6,081 nucleotides of DNA, taken from assembly GCA_020056515.1 (NCBI GenBank), contig JAGVHP010000046.1, forward strand, positions 1 through 6,081, in the 5' to 3' direction. The stretch comes from Candidatus Shapirobacteria bacterium. GTDB taxonomy: Bacteria; Patescibacteriota; Microgenomatia; UBA12405. The notes below the pieces were generated by a model, which was not told the DNA's origin, did not search any database, and worked only from the letters and a program-made list of their open reading frames with translations. The translations under genes were made by a program, and so were the position numbers. Below, in pieces: positions 1-5,236 of the stretch. The first letter of the stretch is position 1; each line of letters begins with the position of its first letter.

Positions 1-43
1 AACCAAATAAAGCGTTGACAAACGGAGCCACGAAAATATTCAT
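1..43 (-). CDS. yidC: YidC/Oxa1 membrane insertase, N-terminal fragment
   Basis: Only the first 14 codons are in the window, read leftward from the ATG at 43-41: MNIFVAPFVNALFG, which then runs off the left edge. The call rests mainly on position. YidC, the insertase that places proteins in the inner membrane, normally follows rpmH-rnpA-yidD in this order, and a short hydrophobic N-terminus of this kind is usual for YidC in small-genome bacteria. The start lies 8 nt after the yidD stop, so the gene is very probably co-transcribed with it. No convincing ribosome binding site is visible. Another membrane protein cannot be excluded from 14 residues. Confidence 0.72.
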   Translation of the reverse strand, partial: MNIFVAPFVNALFG

Positions 44-51
44 AAGACTTG

Positions 52-255
52 CTATTTTACCAGATCAACCCCGCCTTTACTCCACGGATTACACTTAACC
101 ACCCTTTTAGTTCCCAACCACAGCCCTTTTACCACTCCATATTTTTCCACCGCTTGATAAGTATATTCACTGCAACTTGGGCTAAAGCGACAATTATAAC
201 CCCGCGATACGTGCTTTTTATAAAAGAGAAGCAATTTCATCACCAATTTTTTCAT
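52..255 (-). CDS. yidD: Membrane protein insertion efficiency factor YidD
   Basis: This 67-residue protein is close to the usual YidD length of about 70-85. It has the family core: an amphipathic, basic N-terminus (residues 1-17), the signature CRFSPSCSEY at 22-31, and the second Cys region KCNPWSKGG at 54-62. Cys22, Cys28 and Cys55 match the conserved family cysteines. YidD is a small peripheral inner-membrane protein thought to assist YidC-mediated insertion. The ATG at 255-253 lies inside rnpA, giving a 38-nt overlap in a different frame; a second in-frame ATG at codon 6 would shorten the overlap to 23 nt, but the first is preferred because family members begin MKKLL-like. No clear ribosome binding site precedes either start, so translation may be coupled to rnpA. 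Confidence 0.93.
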   Translation of the reverse strand: MKKLVMKLLLFYKKHVSRGYNCRFSPSCSEYTYQAVEKYGVVKGLWLGTKRVVKCNPWSKGGVDLVK

Positions 256-484
256 TATCTTTTTTTACATAAACCACCAATCTAATATTTTTTTCTTTTA
301 TCAAAATGCGTAAACTCTCTTTTATTTTTCTCCTAATCCGGTTTCGTCGCGTTGCTAGTTTAATTATTTTTTTAGAAACCATCACCACCAAACCAGCTTT
401 TCCTCCTTTATACCTTGCCCACCAGTCCAATCCTTCAATTTTTTTGCCTGACTCAATCACTTCTGAAATTTCTTTTTTCAGCAC
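218..484 (-). CDS. rnpA: Ribonuclease P protein component (short form)
   Basis: RnpA binds the RNase P RNA and helps it process the 5' ends of pre-tRNAs in the cytoplasm. The diagnostic RNA-binding segment RRNRIRRKIKE is at residues 46-56, preceded by the conserved strand VVMVSKKI (33-40). The protein has 88 residues against about 110-120 in typical bacteria; the N-terminus starts within helix 1 and lacks the usual R-L-x(4)-D-F lead-in, and the aromatic residues of that helix seem to be Ile here (hand alignment). The start is GTG at 484-482; an in-frame stop (TAA, 493-491) lies just upstream, so no longer ORF with a normal start exists. The rpmH stop and this start share one base (TAGTG), which points to translational coupling. 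Confidence 0.93.
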   Translation of the reverse strand: MLKKEISEVIESGKKIEGLDWWARYKGGKAGLVVMVSKKIIKLATRRNRIRRKIKESLRILIKEKNIRLVVYVKKDNEKIGDEIASLL

Positions 485-636
485 TAGTATTTACTGGAAA
501 CTGTTAGCTTCTTTCGACCCTTAAGTCTTCTTTTTTTAATTGTCTTTCGGCCCTTAGCTGTTGCCATTCTTTTTAAAAATCCATGGACTCTGGCTCTTCT
601 CTTTTTTTTGGGTTGATATGTTCCTTTTTGTTTCAT
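484..636 (-). CDS. rpmH: 50S ribosomal protein L34 (bL34)
   Basis: Reading the minus strand from the ATG at 636-634 to the TAG at 486-484 gives 50 residues, starting MKQKGTYQPKKKRRARVHGF and ending KGRKKLTVSSKY. These are hallmark bL34 features: the T-Y-Q-P start motif, HGFLKRM at residues 18-24, a highly basic middle and the near-invariant LTVSSK-type end. bL34 is an rRNA-binding protein of the large ribosomal subunit. It is the first gene of the rpmH-rnpA-yidD-yidC unit and faces dnaA across 123 bp, as in many bacteria. There is no strong Shine-Dalgarno; an extended -10 element lies directly upstream. The KK/RR-rich codons follow the purine-rich minus strand. Confidence 0.97.
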   Translation of the reverse strand: MKQKGTYQPKKKRRARVHGFLKRMATAKGRKTIKKRRLKGRKKLTVSSKY

Positions 637-642
637 GTTTCC

Positions 643-651
643 ATTTTATCA
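643..651 (-). promoter_or_regulatory. Extended -10 promoter of rpmH operon
   Basis: Read on the minus strand, TGATAAAAT at 651-643 is an extended -10 (TGn plus TAAAAT, 5 of 6 to TATAAT). Six bases (GGAAAC) separate it from the rpmH ATG, so transcription would be expected to start at or next to the A of the start codon. No good -35 is seen 16-18 bp upstream, which is acceptable for extended -10 promoters. GGA at this spacing could instead act as a weak ribosome binding site, in which case the promoter would be further upstream. Confidence 0.5.
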
Positions 652-747
652 CGCTATGCATAAAAATTGATATCTTCCCAATTGTGGAAAACTGCATTAT
701 GATGATGTGGATATCTTCCCCCGGAATCTTCTTGCCTTATTATTTTT

Positions 748-753
748 TATCCT
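748..753 (+). promoter_or_regulatory. Putative -10 of dnaA
   Basis: TATCCT (4 of 6 to TATAAT) ends 6 nt before the dnaA ATG, the same geometry as at rpmH, dnaN and the lipoprotein gene. No -35 is recognisable at 16-18 bp. TATTAT at 738-743 is a better hexamer match and would give a leader of about 9 nt. No Shine-Dalgarno precedes the start in either case. This is a weak call. Confidence 0.3.
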
Positions 754-759
754 ATTTTA

Positions 760-2109
760 ATGGAATTAGAATCACTTTGGAAAAAAGTTCAGGAAGAACT
801 ACGGATTGATCTTTCTACTGGTGTCTATAAAGTTTATATCGAACCTACCCGCCTTTTAAGTTTAGAGAACCATACTGCCACTATTGGTTGCAATTATTCC
901 ACCATCGCCGATAAAAATAAAAAAGACTATTACCAGCATTTCAAAACCGCCCTCGACCGCCATACCCAGTCTCAAAACACCCTTATCTTCGAAGTCAAAT
1001 CCGTTTCTTCCGGCTCCACTCTCGACTCTACCCCTCTCTTTTCCTACCAAAAAAATTCTTCCCCTGCTCTCGCCGCCGTCCGTTCCGGTCTCCATCCCAA
1101 ATATACTTTCGACAATCTGATTGTCGGCAACAGCAATAATTTTGCCTTCGCCGCCGCCCAAGGAATCGTTAAAAACCCCGGCCTCTCTTACAACCCCTTT
1201 TATATTTGGGGAGGTGTCGGGGTTGGTAAAACTCACCTGATGCAGGCCATCGGTCACGAACTTCTCAAAAACAATCCTGATTTAAAAGTTCGTTATTTTC
1301 CCGCCGAAACTTTTGGCAATGAACTTATCTCGTCTCTAAAATCCAAAAATATTTCCTCTTTCAAAGACCGCTATCGCTCCCTTGATTGTATTTTGGTTGA
1401 CGACATTCAGTTTATTGCCGGTAAGGATTATACTCAAGAGGAATTCTTCCACACCTTCAACGCTCTTCATATGACCGGTAAACAGGTAGTTCTCACCTCT
1501 GACCGCCGTCCCGATGAAATCAAGGGTCTCGAAGATCGTCTCATCTCCCGCTTTATGGGGGGTCTAACCGTTGACATTCAAACCCCCGATTATGAAATGC
1601 GCTCCGCTATTATTCAGCAAAAAGCCGCCGAAAAGGGGATTATTATTGACTCCGATGCTACTGCTTATTTAGCCGACAAGCTTTTAAGTAACACCCGAGA
1701 TATTGAGGGCAGGGTGCAGGAAATTGCCGCCAAAGCCCTTTCTCAACATCTCTCCGCCATTAATCTCAACTTTATTGAAACTATGTTTTCCTTATCTTCT
1801 CAAAACGGTACCCCAATTTCTGCCGATAAACTAAACCCCCGCCATCTCCTCTCCGTTTGCGCCCATTATTTTAATTTAAAAACCTCCGAGCTTTGCGGTT
1901 CTTCCCGTCAAAAAGATTTAGTTACCGCCCGCCATATTACCGCCTACCTTCTCTTAACCGAGTCCAAGCTTCCTCTTGAAGAGGTTGGTCGGCTTCTTGG
2001 CGGCCGCGACCATACCAGTATCATGCATGCCCGCGATAAAATGACGGCAGATTTCAACACCAATCCCCAAACCCGCTCACTTATCAACCGGATTATTGAC
2101 TCCCTTTAA
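760..2109 (+). CDS. dnaA: Chromosomal replication initiator DnaA
   Basis: This is a 449-residue, apparently complete DnaA, the AAA+ ATPase that binds DnaA boxes and melts the origin. Domain I (about 1-80) starts LWKKVQEEL; domain II is a short, Ser-rich linker (about 81-110). Domain III begins at KYTFDNLIVG (114-123) and has Walker A GGVGVGKT (151-158), Walker B ILVDD (211-215), the box VII arginine finger in ISRF (R264) and sensor II in TRDIEG (R313). Domain IV (from about 355) has the DNA-binding signature GGRDHTSIMHA (414-424). All key residues are present. The ATG at 760 gives a normal domain I start; no ribosome binding site is visible. The coding strand is strikingly pyrimidine-rich (many TCC, CTC, ACC, GCC codons), unlike the minus-strand genes. 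Confidence 0.98.
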   Translation: MELESLWKKVQEELRIDLSTGVYKVYIEPTRLLSLENHTATIGCNYSTIADKNKKDYYQHFKTALDRHTQSQNTLIFEVKSVSSGSTLDSTPLFSYQKNSSPALAAVRSGLHPKYTFDNLIVGNSNNFAFAAAQGIVKNPGLSYNPFYIWGGVGVGKTHLMQAIGHELLKNNPDLKVRYFPAETFGNELISSLKSKNISSFKDRYRSLDCILVDDIQFIAGKDYTQEEFFHTFNALHMTGKQVVLTSDRRPDEIKGLEDRLISRFMGGLTVDIQTPDYEMRSAIIQQKAAEKGIIIDSDATAYLADKLLSNTRDIEGRVQEIAAKALSQHLSAINLNFIETMFSLSSQNGTPISADKLNPRHLLSVCAHYFNLKTSELCGSSRQKDLVTARHITAYLLLTESKLPLEEVGRLLGGRDHTSIMHARDKMTADFNTNPQTRSLINRIIDSL

Positions 2110-2293
2110 CTCAATTTTCACTTTTCCACTTTTTACCTCCACTTATCCACCAACTTGTCCACAATTCTCTTTTCCTTTTTCCCCCGAACTTTTCCCGAAT
2201 CGGTTATACATTTTATAAGACATATTCCAAATTCTTTTCGTTACTTGTCGTCTATTTCATCTTATTAACATCACTATAAATTAAGTTTTAATA

Positions 2294-2328
2294 AATTCGT
2301 AATTCGTAATTCGTAATTTTTAATTGTT
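2294..2328. repeat. 7-bp tandem repeat AATTCGT with degenerate copies
   Basis: Three exact head-to-tail copies of AATTCGT at 2294-2300, 2301-2307 and 2308-2314 are followed by two degenerate units (AATTTTT, 2315-2321; AATTGTT, 2322-2328). The array lies inside the AT-rich part of the candidate origin. It may be an origin iteron or unwinding element, or a short tandem repeat of a type that recurs in intergenic DNA of many AT-rich genomes. The sequence alone does not decide. Confidence 0.7.
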
Positions 2329-2432
2329 TTCCCACTTTCCCACCTTCCCTACTAACATCTCTACTGTCTAATAACTAAACTTTTTATCTATCTTTTATCA
2401 CCGCACTTTCTTTTCATTTGCCCTTTCTCTGA

Positions 2433-2461
2433 TTTACCCACCCCCTATACCTTGCTAGTAT
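2433..2461 (+). promoter_or_regulatory. Putative dnaN promoter
   Basis: TTTACC (2433-2438, 4 of 6 to TTGACA), a 17-bp spacer and TAGTAT (2456-2461, 4 of 6) preceded by the extended -10 dinucleotide TG (2453-2454). The hexamer ends 6 nt before the dnaN ATG, so transcription would begin at the start codon and give a leaderless mRNA. There is no Shine-Dalgarno. This suggests dnaN can be transcribed independently of dnaA. Confidence 0.45.
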
Positions 2462-2467
2462 AAATAA

Positions 2468-3592
2468 ATGAAGTTCTCGCTTTTAGAAGAAAACCTTAAC
2501 CCTGCCCTGACCCATGTTTCCCGTTTTGTTTCTGCCAAAGCCCAACTCCCGATTCTTAATCATATTCTTTTTTCTACTGATTCCGGTCGGCTTAAATTGT
2601 CAGCCACTAATTTGGAAATGGGTATTAATTTTTGGGTCGGCTCCAAAGTTGAGACCGAAGGTAGTCTCTGTCTCCCGGCCAAAGATATTACTGAGTTTGT
2701 CTCCTATCTTCCCGCTGGTAAAATTGATTTTGATCTAAATAAGGAGCTTTTATTGAGTGTTAAGTCAACCAAAGCTTCCTCTACTTTTACTACTCTACCT
2801 CCTTCCGATTTTCCAGTCATCCCTTCTCTTGATTCCAAAACCGCCTTTGATTTTGACCTGCCCGTTTTAGCCCAAAGTGTTTCTCAAGTGGCTTTTTCCG
2901 CTGCCGTCGATGATTCTCGTCCGGTTCTCACCTCCGTTCTTTGTCGTTTCTCCGCCACTTCTCTTACTCTGGTGGCCACTGACGGTTTCCGGCTTTCAGT
3001 CAAGGACATTAAGCTGGTCAATCCCGTTGATCTTAAGGCCGGAGACGACCAACTCACTCTCCTGATTCCGGCTAAAAGTTTAATGGAAGTTCTAAAGCTT
3101 TCCGCCTCCTCCTCTAAAATCAAAATCGGTCTTACTCCCGATCGTCATCAGGTTGTTTTTGTCCTTGAAGATTTGGAATTAGTTTCCCGTCTCATTGAGG
3201 GTGATTATCCCAATTACGAGCGGATTATCCCCGAATCTTCCCCCACTAAAATATTTGTCAATAAAAACGAACTGGCTCAGGCCATCCGTTTAGCTTCCGT
3301 CTTTGCCCGTCAGTCAGCCAACATTGTCCGATTTGCTGTCAAAAAATCGTTTCTTGAACTTTCTGCCAACGCTCCTCAAATCGGTCAAAATCAGATTTCT
3401 TTAGACGCCCGGATCGAAGGTGACCCTCTTGATATTGCTTTCAACTACAAATTTATTTCCGATTTTTTAGCTGTCACTAAAGGTGATGAAATTGTTATTG
3501 AGTTAAACGAGCCTCTCACCCCCGGCGCTTTCCGTGACCAATCCGACCCTCATTTTCTTCACATTATCATGCCGGTTAGATTACAGGATTAA
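2468..3592 (+). CDS. dnaN: DNA polymerase III beta subunit (sliding clamp)
   Basis: This 374-residue protein has the standard beta-clamp length and three repeated domains (about 1-122, 123-250 and 251-374). DnaN dimerises into a ring around DNA and tethers Pol III and other partner proteins. Landmarks: the N-terminal KFSLLEENLNPAL helix, LPILNHI at 27-33, VATDGFRLS at 169-177 (the conserved ATDxxRL of domain 2), LIEGDYPNYERIIP at 242-255 and the C-terminal MPVRL at 368-372, which lines the peptide-binding pocket. The ATG at 2468 matches the family N-terminus. The 358-bp gap and own promoter-like sequence suggest it is not strictly co-transcribed with dnaA. recF does not follow; the next gene is convergent, 6 bp away. 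The coding strand is pyrimidine-rich like dnaA. Confidence 0.98.
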   Translation: MKFSLLEENLNPALTHVSRFVSAKAQLPILNHILFSTDSGRLKLSATNLEMGINFWVGSKVETEGSLCLPAKDITEFVSYLPAGKIDFDLNKELLLSVKSTKASSTFTTLPPSDFPVIPSLDSKTAFDFDLPVLAQSVSQVAFSAAVDDSRPVLTSVLCRFSATSLTLVATDGFRLSVKDIKLVNPVDLKAGDDQLTLLIPAKSLMEVLKLSASSSKIKIGLTPDRHQVVFVLEDLELVSRLIEGDYPNYERIIPESSPTKIFVNKNELAQAIRLASVFARQSANIVRFAVKKSFLELSANAPQIGQNQISLDARIEGDPLDIAFNYKFISDFLAVTKGDEIVIELNEPLTPGAFRDQSDPHFLHIIMPVRLQD

Positions 3593-3598
3593 ATTTAT

Positions 3599-3883
3599 TT
3601 ACTTAATCAATTCCACCTTATCGACGTACAGTGTTGACCCGGAAAACATTCCTGTTACTTTAATTTTCTTTTTCATGTAGTTATCTAAATCAATTTTGGT
3701 ACTGGTCATGTTAACCAACCCCAAATCAGTTGACAACACATATTCATCACCTGCCTTTACTCTGATTTCTCCGGTCTTTTCCACAATATTTTCACTTATA
3801 TTTTCGGTTGGTTTTGCCGTCCCACACCCGCCTAATACTAAAACTGAAAACAAAACCAAAAACAAAGGCATTATTTTTTTCAT
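3599..3883 (-). CDS. Small putative lipoprotein, possible OB-fold-like domain
   Basis: A 94-residue protein with a type II signal peptide: MKK, a hydrophobic stretch (residues 5-17) and the lipobox LGGC with Cys20 as the predicted lipidated residue. A short polar linker (21-38) leads to a compact segment of alternating strands (about 39-94), with GDEYVLSTD, KIDLDNYMKKKIKVTG and STLYVDKVELI. The pattern of a modified value, a linking D-L-x-x-Y segment, then K-V-x-G and a closing strand resembles small OB-fold-like exported domains; this is a pattern impression, not a family match. The protein is probably anchored on the outer face of the membrane. Its function is unknown. It has its own promoter-like sequence and ends 6 bp from dnaN, convergently. 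An alternative start is Met5. Confidence 0.8.
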   Translation of the reverse strand: MKKIMPLFLVLFSVLVLGGCGTAKPTENISENIVEKTGEIRVKAGDEYVLSTDLGLVNMTSTKIDLDNYMKKKIKVTGMFSGSTLYVDKVELIK

Positions 3884-3889
3884 AACAAG

Positions 3890-3918
3890 ATTTAAACGTA
3901 TAAAGTCCCTCTTGTCAA
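3890..3918 (-). promoter_or_regulatory. Promoter of the lipoprotein gene with consensus -35
   Basis: Read on the minus strand, TTGACA (3918-3913, perfect -35), a 17-bp spacer and TTAAAT (3895-3890, 4 of 6), then 6 nt to the ATG at 3883. This is the best -35 and spacer combination in the window and again predicts a transcript beginning at the start codon. The -35 lies inside the hairpin at 3906-3925, partly in its loop. Confidence 0.55.
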
Positions 3919-3925
3919 AGAGGGA
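3906..3925. repeat. Perfect 8-bp-stem hairpin, possible terminator or dispersed palindrome
   Basis: TCCCTCTT (3906-3913) pairs fully with AAGAGGGA (3918-3925) around a 4-nt loop, and the pairing can continue outward with a G-T wobble and two A-T pairs (3903-3905 with 3926-3928). It begins right at the TAA of the 120-residue gene (3929-3927), so it could terminate the upstream minus-strand operon. The following T-tract is poor (CTTTATA), making it a weak intrinsic terminator. Its look, a GGGA-type palindrome flanked by a further TTTAGGGAGA, is like dispersed REP/MITE-type repeats; one copy in the window cannot prove that. Confidence 0.65.
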
Positions 3926-3926
3926 T

Positions 3927-4289
3927 TTAGGGAGATTGTGTGTTAAAAATTAGTTTATGGCTGTCAGTCGCCACTTTGTTTTCTTTAAACCATTTTACTA
4001 TTTCTTTCTCTACAATTTTTTTATCCACTCCCTTAACTGTCACTGTTAAAGTCAATGGCTCAACGTAGCGGTCCACCACAAAGCCTATACCCTGGTAGGG
4101 CAGTAGTTTCCATAACGGATAGTCCGCGTCGATTGTCGGGGCGCTGGTAGGGGTTAGTAGGGGAGCTGATGGTACTTCCACCTCTACTTTTTCCCAGGGA
4201 TAATTTCGATAACTCCACCGCACTGCCCCCATCAACCCAACCATGATTAGCAAAATTATTATTAACCGATATTTATATATTTTCGTCAT
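3927..4289 (-). CDS. Single-pass membrane protein of unknown function (120 aa)
   Basis: I do not recognise the family. An N-terminal membrane segment (residues 8-23, YRLIIILLIMVGLMGA core) with basic residues before it suggests a signal anchor, with the rest outside the cytoplasm. A Pro/Ser/Thr-rich linker (40-53) follows, then a compact domain (about 55-115) with YPLWKLLPYQGIGFVV and a later helix-like VDKKIVEKEIVKWFKEN ending at HKLIF. The ATG overlaps the TGA of the upstream 312-residue gene by 4 nt (ATGA), a typical translational coupling, so the two products probably act together. The last residues (TQSP) are encoded by the edge of the hairpin repeat, which may have replaced an older stop. 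No catalytic motif is visible. Confidence 0.85.
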   Translation of the reverse strand: MTKIYKYRLIIILLIMVGLMGAVRWSYRNYPWEKVEVEVPSAPLLTPTSAPTIDADYPLWKLLPYQGIGFVVDRYVEPLTLTVTVKGVDKKIVEKEIVKWFKENKVATDSHKLIFNTQSP

Positions 4290-5224
4290 TTGGCGGCTGA
4301 ATAAAGCATTGATACCCGTAACGGTGCGCCTTCAGCCAAAGTGTTTCCCTCAATGGAAAAGTACGGTTTAACCCAATTGCTTTTAGCCTCATAAACATAA
4401 ACCAGCTCTCCGGTTACGGCGTTGACCCTTAAATTATCCGTTTCTCTTATTCCAAAATTACCAATTCTTCCGGCTCTTACCTCCTCTTCTGTTTTAAAAC
4501 TTATTACTTCACCCCCGACCGTAACTTTCGGCGGCAATCTCAATGCTAATTTTATTATTTCTCCACCCTTACCTACTACAGCCGTCACCATTTCCCCATA
4601 AAAGCTGGTAATTTTCTTGCCCTCAATTTCCATATCCGCTCCAACCACCACCATATCTGCTTCACTCATTGGACACTCTATCCACCGCGGATAAACCACT
4701 TTCACATATTTTATTGGTTTCAAAATCAGTTTTACTTTCTCTCCCTCAATTTTTTCCACCAAGTCAGTTATTTTCTTTCCGGCCCCTTCCTGGTTTAATA
4801 GTTTTCCTTTAGGAATTTCCTCTCTGTTGTCAATTCTTTTTTGCCACTCAACTAAGTTATTCAGCCGGTCAACAAAACCGCCCTTTTTTTCATTGCCGAA
4901 AGTTGTCCAACTCCCTGTTTGTCTGACACTGCTCACCTTTTCCCCCAATGTCAGTACCACCCGATTAATTTCTTCCTGACTCCATCCTTTTACTGTCGTT
5001 GCCACTTTTTCCGTCGCCGCTATTTCATCCATCTTAAAATTATCCCAATTTATCCCCTCCGGTCTTTTTAGTTCCGCTGGTAAAAATGGATCTACTCCTT
5101 CAATAATTGTCTCCGGTCCTACTTCAATATTTTTATCCCGGGATTTTGGAATCAAGCTTGTCCAAACTATCCCCACTACTAGTAATACTGATATTAGAAG
5201 AAGGCCTGTTGATTTTCGGTTCAT
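4286..5224 (-). CDS. Single-pass exported protein of unknown function (312 aa)
   Basis: I do not recognise a named family. Residues 1-6 are polar and basic, 7-25 form one membrane segment (signal anchor or uncleaved signal), and the remaining roughly 285 residues are predicted outside the cytoplasm. The middle (60-165) is charged and helical (for example WSQEEINRVVLTLGEKV, LNNLVEWQKRI). The C-terminal half is strand-rich, with repeated 'polar turn then V/I strand' units; NAVTGELVYVYEA (268-280) recalls PepSY-like repeats, but this is only a resemblance. The ATG at 5224 lies 12 nt after the stop of the M23 peptidase gene, with only a weak AGAG upstream; TAAGAT ends 6 nt before the ATG and might be an internal -10. 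It ends in a 4-nt overlap with the next gene. Val, Gly, Glu and Lys are abundant, as expected for the purine-rich strand. Confidence 0.85.
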   Translation of the reverse strand: MNRKSTGLLLISVLLVVGIVWTSLIPKSRDKNIEVGPETIIEGVDPFLPAELKRPEGINWDNFKMDEIAATEKVATTVKGWSQEEINRVVLTLGEKVSSVRQTGSWTTFGNEKKGGFVDRLNNLVEWQKRIDNREEIPKGKLLNQEGAGKKITDLVEKIEGEKVKLILKPIKYVKVVYPRWIECPMSEADMVVVGADMEIEGKKITSFYGEMVTAVVGKGGEIIKLALRLPPKVTVGGEVISFKTEEEVRAGRIGNFGIRETDNLRVNAVTGELVYVYEAKSNWVKPYFSIEGNTLAEGAPLRVSMLYSAAK

Positions 5225-5236
5225 TACTCTATCTTA

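Larger units (their letters stand above)
637..759. promoter_or_regulatory. rpmH/dnaA divergent intergenic region with DnaA-box-like sites
   Basis: Two sites resembling the DnaA box TTATCCACA occur here in minus orientation: TTTTCCACA at 691-683 and ATATCCACA at 714-706, each with one mismatch and 23 bp apart. An 11-bp direct repeat, GATATCTTCCC, is at 669-679 and 710-720; the second copy overlaps the second box. Such sites would fit DnaA autoregulation of dnaA or an accessory part of the origin. Caution: one-mismatch boxes also occur inside coding sequence in this window, so single matches carry little weight. Confidence 0.45.
2110..2467. other. dnaA-dnaN intergenic region, candidate oriC
   Basis: The 358 bp between dnaA and dnaN hold no credible gene. 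The first third has three DnaA-box-like sites in the same orientation: TTTTCCACT (2122-2130, two mismatches), TTATCCACC (2143-2151, one) and TTGTCCACA (2155-2163, one), with starts 21 and 12 bp apart, roughly whole helical turns. About 100 bp further on is an AT-rich stretch (about 2260-2330) that could be an unwinding element and contains a 7-bp tandem repeat. The remainder is C/T-rich with no clear hairpin terminator for dnaA. Position and layout match known bacterial origins, but no box is perfect and no skew switch is visible. Confidence 0.5.

Noticed and set aside
667..672. TTGATA as a plus-strand -35 for dnaA
   Set aside because: No -10 hexamer lies 15-19 bp downstream; the first candidate is about 22 bp away.
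561..809. Plus-strand open frame of 82 codons across rpmH and the dnaA start
   Set aside because: It is antisense to rpmH and overlaps dnaA in another frame; its product is a Phe-rich artefact of a T-rich strand.
862..1257. Minus-strand open frame of 131 codons inside dnaA
   Set aside because: It lies fully antisense to the conserved DnaA domains I-III, has a low-complexity Gly/Val/Glu composition that mirrors the pyrimidine-rich dnaA strand, and shows no family motif.
2204..2218. Short inverted repeat TTATA-N5-TATAA downstream of dnaA
   Set aside because: A 5-bp all-AT stem is too weak for a terminator and is likely by chance in AT-rich DNA.
3777..3785. TTTTCCACA, a one-mismatch DnaA box in the lipoprotein gene (also 5822-5830 in the peptidase gene)
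   Set aside because: These are isolated matches inside coding sequence, expected on a C/T-rich strand, and are not clustered.
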